A stretch of DNA of 64,000 nt from positions 2,506,501-2,570,500 of the forward strand of contig NZ_CP157743.1 in NCBI RefSeq assembly GCF_030717995.2, in the 5' to 3' direction. This DNA comes from Methylomarinum sp. Ch1-1. Its GTDB lineage: Bacteria; Pseudomonadota; Gammaproteobacteria; Methylococcales; Methylomonadaceae. A program made the translations under genes and the position numbers. A model generated the notes under the pieces. It made no database searches and was not told the origin of the DNA. It worked only from the letters and a program-made list of their open reading frames with translations. Shown in pieces: positions 29,532-39,116 of this stretch (positions are counted from its first letter, which is position 1; every line of letters begins with the position of its first letter).

Positions 29532-29971
29532 GTCAGACGAAAACGAACGCCAGAAAATGCGCCGTCCAGGCGTTATATCAATGGCAGATGAGCGGTGAAA
29601 GCCTGAATCGAATCGAAGCCTATTTTCTCGAAGACGAAATGCTGAAGGGCGCGCAGAAAAGTTATTTTCACGATATTTTTCACGGCGTTCCGAAACAGCT
29701 CGATGTCATCGATGCCGTGCTCGCCGAATTTGTCGACCGACCCGTCGAAAAAATCGATCCGGTGGAACGGGCGATTTTGCGCATCGGCGTTTATGAGCTG
29801 ATTAATCGCCTGGAAACCCCGTATCGGGTCATCATCAACGAGGGCGTCAACCTGGCCAAATGTTATGGCGCCGAAGGCAGTCATAAATACATCAATGGCA
29901 TATTGGACAAGGTCAGCCAGAAGAAAAGGGCGACCGAAATCCAGGCCAAACGAGGCGCGAAAAAGTCCTAA
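29528..29971 (+). CDS. nusB: transcription antitermination protein NusB
   Basis: A 147-aa all-helical protein that binds boxA RNA with NusE in rRNA antitermination. The starting motif [15 protein letters not shown], the central [19 protein letters not shown] and the [15 protein letters not shown] segment are diagnostic. It lies between ribH and thiL as in many proteobacteria. Confidence 0.95.
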   Translation: MSQTKTNARKCAVQALYQWQMSGESLNRIEAYFLEDEMLKGAQKSYFHDIFHGVPKQLDVIDAVLAEFVDRPVEKIDPVERAILRIGVYELINRLETPYRVIINEGVNLAKCYGAEGSHKYINGILDKVSQKKRATEIQAKRGAKKS

Positions 29972-30906
29972 TGCCGGTTTCGGAATTCGGACTGATCAGG
30001 CGTTATTTCGCCGGCCATAAAAACGCAAACTCGGCCACCCGTTTGGGCATAGGCGATGACTGCGCGTTGCTGCAAGTGCCCGCAGGTTATCAACTGGCGG
30101 TCACGACCGACACGATGGTCGAAGGCGTACATTTCTTCGCCGGCGCCGACCCGGAAACGCTGGGCCATAAGCTGTTGGCCGTCAACCTGAGCGACCTGGC
30201 CAGCATGGGCGCTCAGCCGATCGCGGTGACGCTGGCGTTGACGTTGCCGAACGTGGACGAAAACTGGTTGCAGGCCTTTGCCAACGGCTTGAGACAATTG
30301 GCCGAGCAATACGACGTCGATCTGATCGGCGGAGATACCACCTCCGGGCCGTTGACGTTGACCTTGCAAGCCATGGGCATCGTGCCGGAAAATGCCGCCA
30401 TGCTGCGTTCCCGGGCGCAAGCCGGCGATTTGCTTTATGTCACCGGTCGATTGGGCGATGCCGGCCTGGGCCTGAAAATCGAGCAGGGCTATTCTTGCAG
30501 CGATTCCGAACAGATCCTGCGCCAGTTCAATACCCCGAACCCGAGGATACGAGAAGGCCTGGCCATACGCGATATCGCTAATGCCTGTATCGACTTGTCG
30601 GACGGCTTGGCGTCGGATCTGGGCCATATCCTGGAACAGAGCGGGGTCGGGGCCCGCATAGCATGGGATAAGCTGCCTTTGTCGGCGCCGGTCAGGCAAT
30701 ATATCGACGCCAGCGGAGACTGGTTGCTGCCGCTGACCGCCGGCGACGATTACGAACTCTGTTTTACCGTGCCGCCCGAAAATCAGTCACGGCTGGACAT
30801 ACCCTGCACCTGCATCGGCGTGATCGATAACGAACCCGGCTTGAGGGTGGACAGGAAGGGGCGCACCGAAACTATAACGGCGAAAGGCTATGAGCATTTT
30901 TCTTAA
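29971..30906 (+). CDS. thiL: thiamine-monophosphate kinase
   Basis: Phosphorylates thiamine phosphate to thiamine diphosphate, the active cofactor. The 311-aa protein has the family features GIGDDCALL, TTDTMVEGVHF, NLSDLASMGA, GGDTTSGP and CIDLSDGLASDLGH, and a catalytic-region TAGDDYEL. Its start overlaps the nusB stop by one base. Confidence 0.95.
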   Translation: MPVSEFGLIRRYFAGHKNANSATRLGIGDDCALLQVPAGYQLAVTTDTMVEGVHFFAGADPETLGHKLLAVNLSDLASMGAQPIAVTLALTLPNVDENWLQAFANGLRQLAEQYDVDLIGGDTTSGPLTLTLQAMGIVPENAAMLRSRAQAGDLLYVTGRLGDAGLGLKIEQGYSCSDSEQILRQFNTPNPRIREGLAIRDIANACIDLSDGLASDLGHILEQSGVGARIAWDKLPLSAPVRQYIDASGDWLLPLTAGDDYELCFTVPPENQSRLDIPCTCIGVIDNEPGLRVDRKGRTETITAKGYEHFS

Positions 30907-31387
30907 AGCGGAATACGGCAAAAGCCGCCTGACGGCGGGACAGATCATGAAGGACCCGTTGATGTTGTTGGGCTTCGGTTTCGGCTCCGGTCTGTCCAAG
31001 TACATGCCCGGGACCTTCGGTACGTTGGCGGCGCTGCCGCTCTATGGACTGTTGATTCAAACCAACGCCTGGGTTTACAGCGCCTTGACGATAGTGGTCG
31101 TGTTGGCCGGCATCAAAATCTGCGCGCATGCGGCGGAAAAGCTAGAAGTCCATGATTTTGGCGGCATCGTTTGGGATGAAATAGCCGGTCTCTTGATCAC
31201 GATGTGGTTCGTGCCGTTTTCATGGCCGGCGCTGGCGGCCGGTTTCGTATTGTTCCGCCTATTTGACATCGTCAAGCCTTGGCCGATACAATGGGCAGAT
31301 CGGAAAGTCGATGGCGGATTGGGCATCATGTTGGATGATGTGCTGGCCGGACTTTTTGCGGCATTGATTCTGATTTATTTCTTTTAA
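30890..31387 (+). CDS. pgpA: phosphatidylglycerophosphatase A
   Basis: An inner-membrane phosphatase that makes phosphatidylglycerol from its phosphate. The 165-aa protein has the signature GSGLSKYMPGTFGTLAALP, the acidic motif IVWDEIAGLL and several hydrophobic helices. The start at 30890 overlaps thiL by 17 bp; an internal ATG at 30947 would shorten it by 19 residues and still precede the conserved part. Confidence 0.92.
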   Translation: MSIFLKAEYGKSRLTAGQIMKDPLMLLGFGFGSGLSKYMPGTFGTLAALPLYGLLIQTNAWVYSALTIVVVLAGIKICAHAAEKLEVHDFGGIVWDEIAGLLITMWFVPFSWPALAAGFVLFRLFDIVKPWPIQWADRKVDGGLGIMLDDVLAGLFAALILIYFF

Positions 31388-31400
31388 GTAAAAAAAGAGC

Positions 31401-31428
31401 TTGCCAAACCGAAATTTGTCGGTATAAT
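31401..31428 (+). promoter_or_regulatory. sigma-70-type promoter of the tRNA gene
   Basis: TTGCCA (31401-31406) and TATAAT (31423-31428) are separated by 16 bp and sit 13 bp before the mature tRNA 5' end. The -10 box is a perfect consensus. It lies right after the pgpA stop, so the tRNA has its own promoter. Confidence 0.75.
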
Positions 31429-31441
31429 AGTACAAATCAAT

Positions 31442-31935
<494 letters not shown>

Positions 31936-31965
<30 letters not shown>

Positions 31966-32076
31966 TATAAAGCCGCCTCCAATACTAATTATTGCGGAAA
32001 ACTTCTTACTAAACCCAATTACAGTAAACAAGGCCCACATCCCTAAAAAAATATACAGCACCGTTTCTTCGCTCAT
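31936..32076 (-). CDS. 46-aa small membrane protein
   Basis: A short frame reads MSEETVLYIFLGMWALFTVI then GFSKKFSAIISIGGG and a final hydrophobic FIVSMLLYATK. GGAG lies 9 bases before the ATG. Two hydrophobic segments separated by a KK turn suggest a small helical-hairpin membrane protein. The family is not recognised. Its last few codons lie inside the 460-bp direct repeat, so copy 2 retains only the tail of this gene. Confidence 0.55.
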
Positions 32077-32348
32077 CGCGCTTCTCCAAGTCAAAAGCTA
32101 TAGCTATAAGAAAAAGCGCGGCAACTAACAAGCAAGTTGCGCCGCAAAAGGGACCTATCAACCAACAACAAACAATTAATTAGCTACTGGGAGTAGGCAA
32201 ATAACGCAGCTCATGATTGAAAAAAATATCAAACTTAGTCATACTTTCCTGGTCAAAAAAACGCAATTCAATTTTATTGCAAATAAAGGCCTTATCAGGC
32301 TAATTATAAAATAGCCGGCTGAGCTTAGTCGGAACTTGGAGGCAAGCA

Positions 32349-32693
32349 ATGAACGCACGACCAAATTCTCTCGTGTTGCGAGGGTATGCCGAGTGCAAAG
32401 ACGGGCAGTGGCAAGCGTTTTGTTTAGATTTATGTTTGGCGGCGCAAGACGATACGCTTGATGGAGCTCATGAAAAATTGAGAAACATGATATGCGAGTA
32501 CGTCTACGACGCGACTGTCGGAGAAGACAAAGCATTTGCCAGACAACTACTAAATAGAAAAGCGCCATTACAGTATTGGGTAAAATATTATATTTTTCTT
32601 GGTTTATCTAAAATTGGCGCAGTAAAAGACAAAGCGCGGACGTTGCTTTCCGATACATTGCCACTTGCACCAATGTGTAACCATCATCATTAA
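32349..32693 (+). CDS. HicB-like antitoxin candidate
   Basis: A 114-aa protein whose first 50 residues (GYAECKDGQWQAFCLDLCLAA, then DDTLDGAHEKLRNMI) match the HicB/DUF1902 partial RNase-H fold. The C-terminal part lacks an obvious helix-turn-helix and holds a hydrophobic stretch. Its TAA overlaps the ATG of the HicA-like gene, so the two are translationally coupled. It probably neutralises HicA; regulation of its own promoter is uncertain. Confidence 0.65.
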   Translation: MNARPNSLVLRGYAECKDGQWQAFCLDLCLAAQDDTLDGAHEKLRNMICEYVYDATVGEDKAFARQLLNRKAPLQYWVKYYIFLGLSKIGAVKDKARTLLSDTLPLAPMCNHHH

Positions 32694-32935
32694 TGAGCCG
32701 GTACCATCCATTAACTTGCAAAGAGGTTAAGAAGATCTTAAAAAAGCTTGGCTTTGAACCAAGAAAACAGGATGGTACCTCACATCAACATTGGGTAAAA
32801 ATTGACAAGGGCCAGCTTTATAAAGTAACCGTAGATTGTCCGAAATCGCCTTTCGGGCAAGACTTGATCATGTATATGGCCCGGCAGGCCGGCGTGACCA
32901 AAAAGCAGTTTTACGCGGCATTGAACAAAAAATGA
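32693..32935 (+). CDS. hicA: HicA-like mRNA interferase toxin
   Basis: An 80-aa double-stranded-RNA-binding-fold protein of the YcfA/HicA family. The N-terminal part LTCKEVKKILKKLGFEPRKQ is followed by GTSHQHWVKI, where the second His is the usual catalytic histidine. HicA toxins cleave mRNA when not bound by HicB. The pair lies between the two copies of the tRNA-flanking direct repeat, i.e. on a possible small mobile segment. Confidence 0.8.
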   Translation: MSRYHPLTCKEVKKILKKLGFEPRKQDGTSHQHWVKIDKGQLYKVTVDCPKSPFGQDLIMYMARQAGVTKKQFYAALNKK

Positions 32936-33005
32936 TAAACTGTTGCCAGTTTCATTTTAGTCGCACGTCAACGGAATCAAGGCTTTCCGTTGTAGATTAG
33001 TCTCG

Positions 33006-33470
33006 AATCCTGCCCCCGCTACCAAACAAAATAAAAGGCCTTAGATCAATCGATCTAAGGCCTTTTTTGTGCCCGTCATAAAAGCCAGGTATGGTTGTCA
33101 ACGGACAGAGCCGGACGGAGTTTGCAACTCCGTCCGCAACCTTTCTCGATTGCCTCATCTCGGGAAACGCTGGCCGTGCGCTCGTTTCCAAGTTCCAAAA
33201 TTCTTATGCATATTCCGCGTTTTTAACGTATTCCCGGGACGCTGGGCGCAATTATCCCTCAGCTTGTATGCATCGAGTGTGCAGGGTGGATCAAGCGCAA
33301 GCCGATCCGCCAAAAAAATCCGTAAGATCTATAACACATTGCCTCGGTCTTCCATGCTTAGGCGTGGCAGCCTATCGATGACGGCTAAAAAGCTTTGGAC
33401 AAACCCACAAGAACTCCCCGGCAAGCTTGCCAATAACCTATCTAATTGTTACCTTGTTGCATACTGCATC
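33006..33470. repeat. direct repeat, copy 2, leading into the CRISPR-Cas locus
   Basis: Repeats 31500-31965, beginning with the last 19 bases of tRNA-fMet (33006-33024), then the terminator hairpin (33033-33068) and about 400 further bases. Similarity ends near TTGCATAC, shortly before cas6. Frames crossing it, including one that runs into the cas6 frame from 33069, are not supported. No other gene is seen between hicA and cas6. Confidence 0.8.
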
Positions 33471-33486
33471 ACAAGGAGGTCAAAGA

Positions 33487-34452
33487 ATGAAGCTAGAGAA
33501 GCAAGCAATTCCCGAGCTATCGATTTATCACTATCAATTTCTGTTCACTTGCCAGGAACGCGTTCGCCTACCTAAGTTTTCAGGCTCCGCTTGGCGCGGC
33601 GCGTTAGGTCACGCCCTTAAAAGAACCGTCTGTGTCGTCAGGAACACCCCTTGCTCAGCCTGCATGCTGAAAGGCAGTTGCGCCTATTCCTATATATTCG
33701 AAACGCCGCCCCCGCAACAAACGGAAAAAATGCGTAAATACAGCGCCTCACCACATCCGTTTGTCCTGCAATTTCCTTTGGATTCATCCAATGAAAACGG
33801 AAGCTATGCCTTGAATTTGATCCTGGTCGGCAAGGGACAGCGTTTTTTTCCTTATCTCGTACATGCGTTGCAACGTGCAGGGCAAGAGGGAATCGGCAGC
33901 AATCGACAAATCTTCTTGTTGGATCAAGTGGCGCAGTTATCCGCTGGCGGCCAAGCGACAGTTGTCTATCAGGATGGTCAATTACAGCAACAAAATCAAA
34001 CACTGGACGTAAATATCCCGCCTCTGCCGGAGTGCATTGAAATTACCTTGCATACGCCGCTCAGAATCAAACAGAATGGCCGCAATCTCAATCCACAAAG
34101 TTTTAATTTCGGCGCTTTCTTCGGAAATTTGCTCAGACGAATCTCCATGTTGAGCTACTTTCACGGCGATACGCCGCTGGAAACCGATTTCGCTGGCATG
34201 ATGCAGCGCGCCAGAACCATCGAATTCAACGCAAGAGATTTGCACTGGTTTGACTGGAAACGCTATTCATCCAGACAGAAAACCGAAATGAACATGGGTG
34301 GGGTCATCGGTTCGGTGACGCTAGACATGAAAGGCATGGAAGCATTCTGGCCTTATCTATGGCTGGGACAATGGACTCATGCCGGCAAAGGCACCAGCAT
34401 GGGCATGGGGCATTACAGCATCGATTCGACAAGCTTGCCGGACAATCGATAG
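33487..34452 (+). CDS. cas6: Cas6-type pre-crRNA endoribonuclease (RAMP)
   Basis: A 321-aa RAMP-fold protein that would cut the CRISPR transcript within repeats. It begins MKLEKQAIPELSIYHYQF and matches the Cas6 variety with LPKFSGSAWRGALGHALKR and a cysteine-containing insertion (CVVRNTPCSACMLKGSC). The C-terminal glycine-rich loop is in AGKGTSMGMGHYSI. The ATG at 33487 is preceded by a strong AAGGAGGT; in-frame upstream starts lie in the repeat. It is the first gene of the type III-A locus. Confidence 0.88.
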   Translation: MKLEKQAIPELSIYHYQFLFTCQERVRLPKFSGSAWRGALGHALKRTVCVVRNTPCSACMLKGSCAYSYIFETPPPQQTEKMRKYSASPHPFVLQFPLDSSNENGSYALNLILVGKGQRFFPYLVHALQRAGQEGIGSNRQIFLLDQVAQLSAGGQATVVYQDGQLQQQNQTLDVNIPPLPECIEITLHTPLRIKQNGRNLNPQSFNFGAFFGNLLRRISMLSYFHGDTPLETDFAGMMQRARTIEFNARDLHWFDWKRYSSRQKTEMNMGGVIGSVTLDMKGMEAFWPYLWLGQWTHAGKGTSMGMGHYSIDSTSLPDNR

Positions 34453-34479
34453 CTCGACGGCATAGGGAATAATCGGGTC

Positions 34480-35586
34480 ATGGAAACACAAACTCAAACC
34501 ATCTTATTGTGCGTGACCGGCCTGACCCCGCAGGTGGTGACCGAAACCCTGTATGCCTTGCATCAGGCCGGTGCAGCCCAGCCCGACGCCATTCATATCT
34601 TGACCACCGCCGAAGGCGCAGAGCGCGCGCGGTTGACACTGATCAACGATCGCTGGCTGAGCCGTTTCTACACGGATTACGGTTTACCGCAAGCGCTTTT
34701 TGACGACAACCATATTCATGTCCTGAAAGATCCAGGCGGACAGCCTCTGCAAGACATCCGCAGTCAACAGGACAATCAGGCAATGGCTGACGGCATCACC
34801 GAACTCATTCGGCAATTCACCTCCGATCCTCATGGCTGCCTTCATGTCAGCATCGCCGGCGGCCGCAAAACCATGGGTTTTTATGCCGGCTACGCCTTAT
34901 CATTGTACGGACGCGATCAGGACCGGCTCAGTCATGTGCTAGTTTCGGCCCATTATGAATCACATCCGCAATTCTTCTATCCGACGCCGTATTCGCAAAC
35001 GATCTATACCAACGACCGCAGCAATAAACCGTTGGATACTCGGCAGGCCGACGTCATGCTGGCCGACATTGCGTTCGTACGCTTGCGGCACGGTCTGGAT
35101 GACGACTTGCTGAACGGGCAAAGTAGTTTCAGCGCCTCGGTCAAGCGGGCGCAGCAATCGCTGGGTCCGCAGAAGTTGATCATCGATTTGAAACAAAGAA
35201 TCGTCATTGCTCAAGGCATCGATATCCGTCTCAAACCGGCCGAACTGGCGTTCTACCACTGGTTGATACAAAACCAGCTACAGGGCCTGGAACCGATCTT
35301 ATGTCCGAGCGATGGCGTGGCCGAACCCGATTATGCCCATGCCTATTTAATGCATTACCGGCAAATCATCGGTGAAATGGGGCCGGGTGAAAGAACCGAA
35401 CAAGTCTTACAGGAAGGCATGAGCAAAAGTTTCTTCGAACAACGCAAGGCGCGCGTCAATCGACAAATCAAAAACGCCTTACAAAGCAGGGCCGGGCCTT
35501 ATTTGATTGCGGCACGAGGAAAAAGGCCGCGAACCTATTACCGGATTGAATTGGAATCCAGGCAGATTGAATATCAGGAGTCATAG
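34480..35586 (+). CDS. CARF protein of the NE0113 family with C-terminal winged-helix-like part
   Basis: A 368-aa protein. The N-terminal CARF domain (about 1-180) has the two ligand-site motifs LLCVTGLTPQVVTETLYAL and VSIAGGRKTMGFYAGYAL. The C-terminal region (about 245-360) contains LKPAELAFYHWL and RQIKNAL with a terminal RPRTYYRIEL, resembling a winged helix. I see no HEPN motif. Members of this family are described as accessory type III proteins; a cyclic-oligoadenylate-sensing regulator or ring-nuclease role is possible but unproven here. It ends 3 bp before cas10 begins. Confidence 0.82.
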   Translation: METQTQTILLCVTGLTPQVVTETLYALHQAGAAQPDAIHILTTAEGAERARLTLINDRWLSRFYTDYGLPQALFDDNHIHVLKDPGGQPLQDIRSQQDNQAMADGITELIRQFTSDPHGCLHVSIAGGRKTMGFYAGYALSLYGRDQDRLSHVLVSAHYESHPQFFYPTPYSQTIYTNDRSNKPLDTRQADVMLADIAFVRLRHGLDDDLLNGQSSFSASVKRAQQSLGPQKLIIDLKQRIVIAQGIDIRLKPAELAFYHWLIQNQLQGLEPILCPSDGVAEPDYAHAYLMHYRQIIGEMGPGERTEQVLQEGMSKSFFEQRKARVNRQIKNALQSRAGPYLIAARGKRPRTYYRIELESRQIEYQES

Positions 35587-38277
35587 ATGCAAGCAAACGA
35601 TAAGAACGACAACGATTTGTTACAACAATCCTGCAGAATTGCGCTCGCGGCATTTTTGCATGATTTGGGAAAGTTTGCCGAACGCGCCAGAATACCGGTC
35701 GATGAAGAAGTGCTGGCGGCCAACAAACAACTCTATTGTCCGCATAGAAAAAAATACACCGATGATCGCGGTTGGTTCAGTCATGTTCATGCGGCCTATA
35801 CCGGGTTGGCTATGGACCTGATAGAAGATTATATGCCTGACTTAAAAGGGAATGATTTTGCCCCCTTCGGTTCATGGAAAACCCAAGATGTAGATGACTC
35901 GTTTATCAACGCGGCCGCCAAACATCACAAACCGGAAAGTTTTTTACAGTGGATCATTGCTACGGCGGACAGGGTGGCATCGGGGTTTGACCGCGAAGAA
36001 TTCGAAAAATATAACCAGGGCGAAGATCTTACGCGAACGGGCAAAAACCATTACACGGCACGACAACTGACGTTGTTGGAACAAATCAACAAATCGGGCA
36101 TGGCCGAAAAAGATTTTCGTTATCGTTATCCGCTCAAACCGTTGTCGCCCGAGAGCATTTTTCCCGTGGAAGCCGCGAGTTATGAAGGGAACGATGATAC
36201 GGCAGCGCAAAAAGAATATCAGGAATTATGGCGGGGTTTCAATGAAGCGCTCAAGCAAATGCCTAAATCGCACCGTAACAACTGGTCGTTATGGCTGGAT
36301 CATTTTGAAACTCTGTGGGGCGTCTATACGCAAGCCATTCCATCAGCGACGGCATTCAACATTCGTCCGGATGTGTCGCTGTACGATCATTCCCGCGTCG
36401 CAGCGGCCTTAGCGACCGCCTTATGGCGTTATCACCATGAATACGGCGAGACTAGCCAATCTGCTGTTAAAAAGCTGGCTGACCAGCAACAAAGCTGGAA
36501 AGAAGAAAAGTTCCTGCTGATACAAGGGGATTTTTTTGGTATTCAGGATTTCATCTTCGCCAGCGGCGGAGAAACCAATAAGCGAGCTGCCAAATTGCTG
36601 CGCGGTCGCTCATTTTACGTATCGCTACTCAGCGAGTGCGCCGCGCTTAAAGTATTAGATACACTGAATTTGCCGGCTACGAGCCAAGTGATCAATGCAG
36701 CCGGTAAGTTCATGATCGTGGCGCCCAATACCGCAGCAACCATTGAAAAATTGCAGAAAGTCCAACAAGTGCTGGATAAGTGGTTCTTGCAACATAGCTG
36801 GGGACAGGCAGGAGTGGGATTGGCCTGGATGAAAGCGTCCTGCAATGATTTCCGGCGGGGCAAAGAAGGCAAAGCGAGTCCGTATAAACAATTGATCGTT
36901 CAATTATTCGAACAACTGGAGATCATCAAAAACCAGCGCTTCAACCTGTGCGGCGATTCATCGGCGCCAATCTTTTTCAAAGACTTTCTTGAAAGTTTCG
37001 ATAAAAACAAAGGGGTATGCAAAATCGACGGCCGTTCACCGGCAAGTGAACAGATCGATAGCGATACTTATATCAGCGAATTGGCAAAAGATCAGATTGA
37101 AACCGGTCACTGGCTGACTCGGCGAGAGCGCATTTTGATTACCCGCCAATCCTTAGGGCTAACAAGCGCCCTAAAAATTCCCATCTTCGGTTATCACATC
37201 AGCTTTGCAGGAAACGAAGAAACGCAGGGTAAGTTCGGCGAGCAGGCCAGAAACGGCAATTTGCTCAGGGCCTGGGATTTTTCCTTGCCCAAATCGGCCG
37301 ACCGGGCGCTGTGGAATGGCTACGCCCGCCGTGCGATCAACGCCTATGTGCCGCTATTTGATGACAAAGCTCAAGGTGAAGCCGAATTGGGCAAATATGC
37401 GGGCGAAGAAATGCTGGATTTAGGCGAAGCTAAAACCCTCAATCATATCGCCTGCGAAGATCAGATTTTTCAGGAAAATCATCAATGGCAGGGTATCAGT
37501 GCCTTGTCCACTTTAAAAGGCGATGTCGATAATCTCGGTCTGATTTTTCAATCGGGCCTTGGCGACGATGCCAGTTTCAGCAAAACCGCCGCCTTGTCCA
37601 GACAAGTGAATGCGTTCTTTACCACTTATTTACCGTGGCTTTGCCATACGAAGTATCGCAACAGCTATACCGTATTCGCAGGGGGGGACGACTTTTTCCT
37701 GATCGGGCCGTGGAGATCGCAAATCAAGTTGGCAGGAGAAATGCGGCAAGCTTTTCAAAACTATGTCGCGCACAATTCCGAAGTACACTTTTCCGCAGGC
37801 ATCAGCACTACCAAGCCCGGTTTGCCGATTTCACAGTTGGGTGAAATGGCGGAGGAAGCGTTGGAACAGGCCAAAGCGCACAATCCAAATGCGTTGGAGA
37901 TAGCCCCGAAAAATGCCGCGAGCTGTTTCAATCAGCGCATGTTCTGGGAAGAGTTTATGGAGTTGACCGGCACTCGGTATTCGCGACTGCAAGAATTGAG
38001 CGAGCAAAACGGTTTGAGTACCGGCTACGTCTATGGCCTGTTGAACTTGATCGACATGGCGGAAAAGGTCAACGAAAAGCCGGAAAACGCAATTTGGCAC
38101 AGCTATTTTGCTTATCGTACGGTACGCATGCTGGACCGCAATAAACAACTCGACCGAGACCAGCGCAGACGCCGGCAAGCAGAACTGGCCGAAGAAATCG
38201 CCAATACCGGTATTATTCGGCACGGCGGCAATTACCGAGTCGCATTGTTCTGCCATTTGTATCAACAACGCGATTGA
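35587..38277 (+). CDS. cas10: Cas10/Csm1, type III-A large subunit
   Basis: An 896-aa multidomain subunit. The HD nuclease motif is H25-D26 in FLHDLGK. The first Palm domain includes LKGDVDNLGLIFQ (GDxDxxG). The second Palm has the cyclase motif GGDD at 699-702, so cyclic oligoadenylate synthesis from ATP is predicted when target RNA is bound. A zinc-knuckle region and a C-terminal helical domain complete the family layout. The intact HD predicts DNase activity too. The operon is interrupted directly after it by a RAYT gene. Confidence 0.95.
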   Translation: MQANDKNDNDLLQQSCRIALAAFLHDLGKFAERARIPVDEEVLAANKQLYCPHRKKYTDDRGWFSHVHAAYTGLAMDLIEDYMPDLKGNDFAPFGSWKTQDVDDSFINAAAKHHKPESFLQWIIATADRVASGFDREEFEKYNQGEDLTRTGKNHYTARQLTLLEQINKSGMAEKDFRYRYPLKPLSPESIFPVEAASYEGNDDTAAQKEYQELWRGFNEALKQMPKSHRNNWSLWLDHFETLWGVYTQAIPSATAFNIRPDVSLYDHSRVAAALATALWRYHHEYGETSQSAVKKLADQQQSWKEEKFLLIQGDFFGIQDFIFASGGETNKRAAKLLRGRSFYVSLLSECAALKVLDTLNLPATSQVINAAGKFMIVAPNTAATIEKLQKVQQVLDKWFLQHSWGQAGVGLAWMKASCNDFRRGKEGKASPYKQLIVQLFEQLEIIKNQRFNLCGDSSAPIFFKDFLESFDKNKGVCKIDGRSPASEQIDSDTYISELAKDQIETGHWLTRRERILITRQSLGLTSALKIPIFGYHISFAGNEETQGKFGEQARNGNLLRAWDFSLPKSADRALWNGYARRAINAYVPLFDDKAQGEAELGKYAGEEMLDLGEAKTLNHIACEDQIFQENHQWQGISALSTLKGDVDNLGLIFQSGLGDDASFSKTAALSRQVNAFFTTYLPWLCHTKYRNSYTVFAGGDDFFLIGPWRSQIKLAGEMRQAFQNYVAHNSEVHFSAGISTTKPGLPISQLGEMAEEALEQAKAHNPNALEIAPKNAASCFNQRMFWEEFMELTGTRYSRLQELSEQNGLSTGYVYGLLNLIDMAEKVNEKPENAIWHSYFAYRTVRMLDRNKQLDRDQRRRRQAELAEEIANTGIIRHGGNYRVALFCHLYQQRD

Positions 38278-38335
38278 TCGTTCCCACGCTTTGCGTGGTA
38301 ACGTATCCCGAGACGCTCTGCGTCGACAGAGGAAA
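38278..38335. repeat. REP hairpin upstream of the RAYT gene
   Basis: Immediately after the cas10 stop, CGTTCCCACGCTTTGCGTGGTAACG forms a hairpin, followed by GAGACGCTCTGCGTC. Related hairpins follow the RAYT gene and recur at 43144-43234, 44688-44712 and 46190-46231, as expected for the cognate REP family. Confidence 0.7.
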
Positions 38336-38341
38336 AGCAAC

Positions 38342-38872
38342 ATGGGAAGAAGCCGATACCGAATTACCGAGCCGGATAAGCCGCATTTCCTGACTTGCAC
38401 GGTGCAGGAATGGTTGCCGGTATTCACTCGGCCGGAAACGGTGCAAATACTGCTCGGCAGTTGGACTTACCAACGACGGGAACAAGGACTGAAACTATAC
38501 GGCTACGTGATACTTGAAAACCACCTACATTTTATCGCGCAAGCGGAACGCTTGGATCAACGCGTGGAGAGTTTTAAATCGTTCACGGCCCGGAAAATTA
38601 TCGATACATTGCGGGCGAATCATGTCGAACGGATTCTGACGCGGCTCAGGTTTGCCAAGAAAGCGCATAAAATAGACAGGGAATATCAATTCTGGCAGGA
38701 AGGAACCCATGCCGAACTGATTTTGAACGAAGATATGATGCAGCAGAAGCTGGAGTATATCCACAACAATCCGGTCAAGCGCGGCTATGTCGCCCGGCCG
38801 GAACATTGGCGTTATTCCAGTGCGGCGAATTATTTCGGCGGGGTAGGGTTGATTGATATCGATCCTTGGTGA
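38342..38872 (+). CDS. REP-associated tyrosine transposase (RAYT)
   Basis: A 176-aa Y1 transposase of the IS200-like superfamily. The HUH-type motif is HLHF in YVILENHLHFIAQ, and the likely catalytic tyrosine is in KLEYIHNNPVKRGYV, a RAYT hallmark. The ATG at 38342 follows GAGGAAAAG. RAYTs nick single-stranded REP sequences and are usually single-copy and REP-flanked, as here. It separates cas10 from csm2, so the csm genes must be read through it or have their own promoter. Confidence 0.92.
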   Translation: MGRSRYRITEPDKPHFLTCTVQEWLPVFTRPETVQILLGSWTYQRREQGLKLYGYVILENHLHFIAQAERLDQRVESFKSFTARKIIDTLRANHVERILTRLRFAKKAHKIDREYQFWQEGTHAELILNEDMMQQKLEYIHNNPVKRGYVARPEHWRYSSAANYFGGVGLIDIDPW

Positions 38873-38879
38873 TTAAAAC

Positions 38880-39095
38880 CAACATAGCTTCCACGCTCCG
38901 GCGTGGGAGCCAGTTTGTACCGCTTCGCGGTACGGGACGCGGAGCGTCGCCGGATGCGTTCCCACGCAGAGCGTGGGAACGATAAAACATAGCTCCCACG
39001 CTCTGGCGTGGGAGCAAGTTCGTACCGCTCTGCGGTATGGGACACGGAGCGTCCCTGGATGCATTCCCAACGTAGAGTGAGGGAACGATAAATGA
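38880..39095. repeat. REP/BIME cluster downstream of RAYT
   Basis: Two tandem units each contain TCCCACGCTCYGGCGTGGGA and a second hairpin of the form GTTCCCACGCAGAGCGTGGGAAC (decayed in the second unit), joined by GTACCGCTTCGCGGTACGGG. Paired inverted REPs of this kind form BIMEs and are the expected substrates of the adjacent RAYT. Confidence 0.85.
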
Positions 39096-39116
39096 CAATT
39101 CAATACAGGAGACCTT

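Noticed and set aside
33069-33575. 168-codon plus-strand frame running into cas6
   Set aside because: It lies mostly in the direct repeat and overlaps cas6 in a different frame, while cas6 has its own strong ribosome-binding site at 33487.
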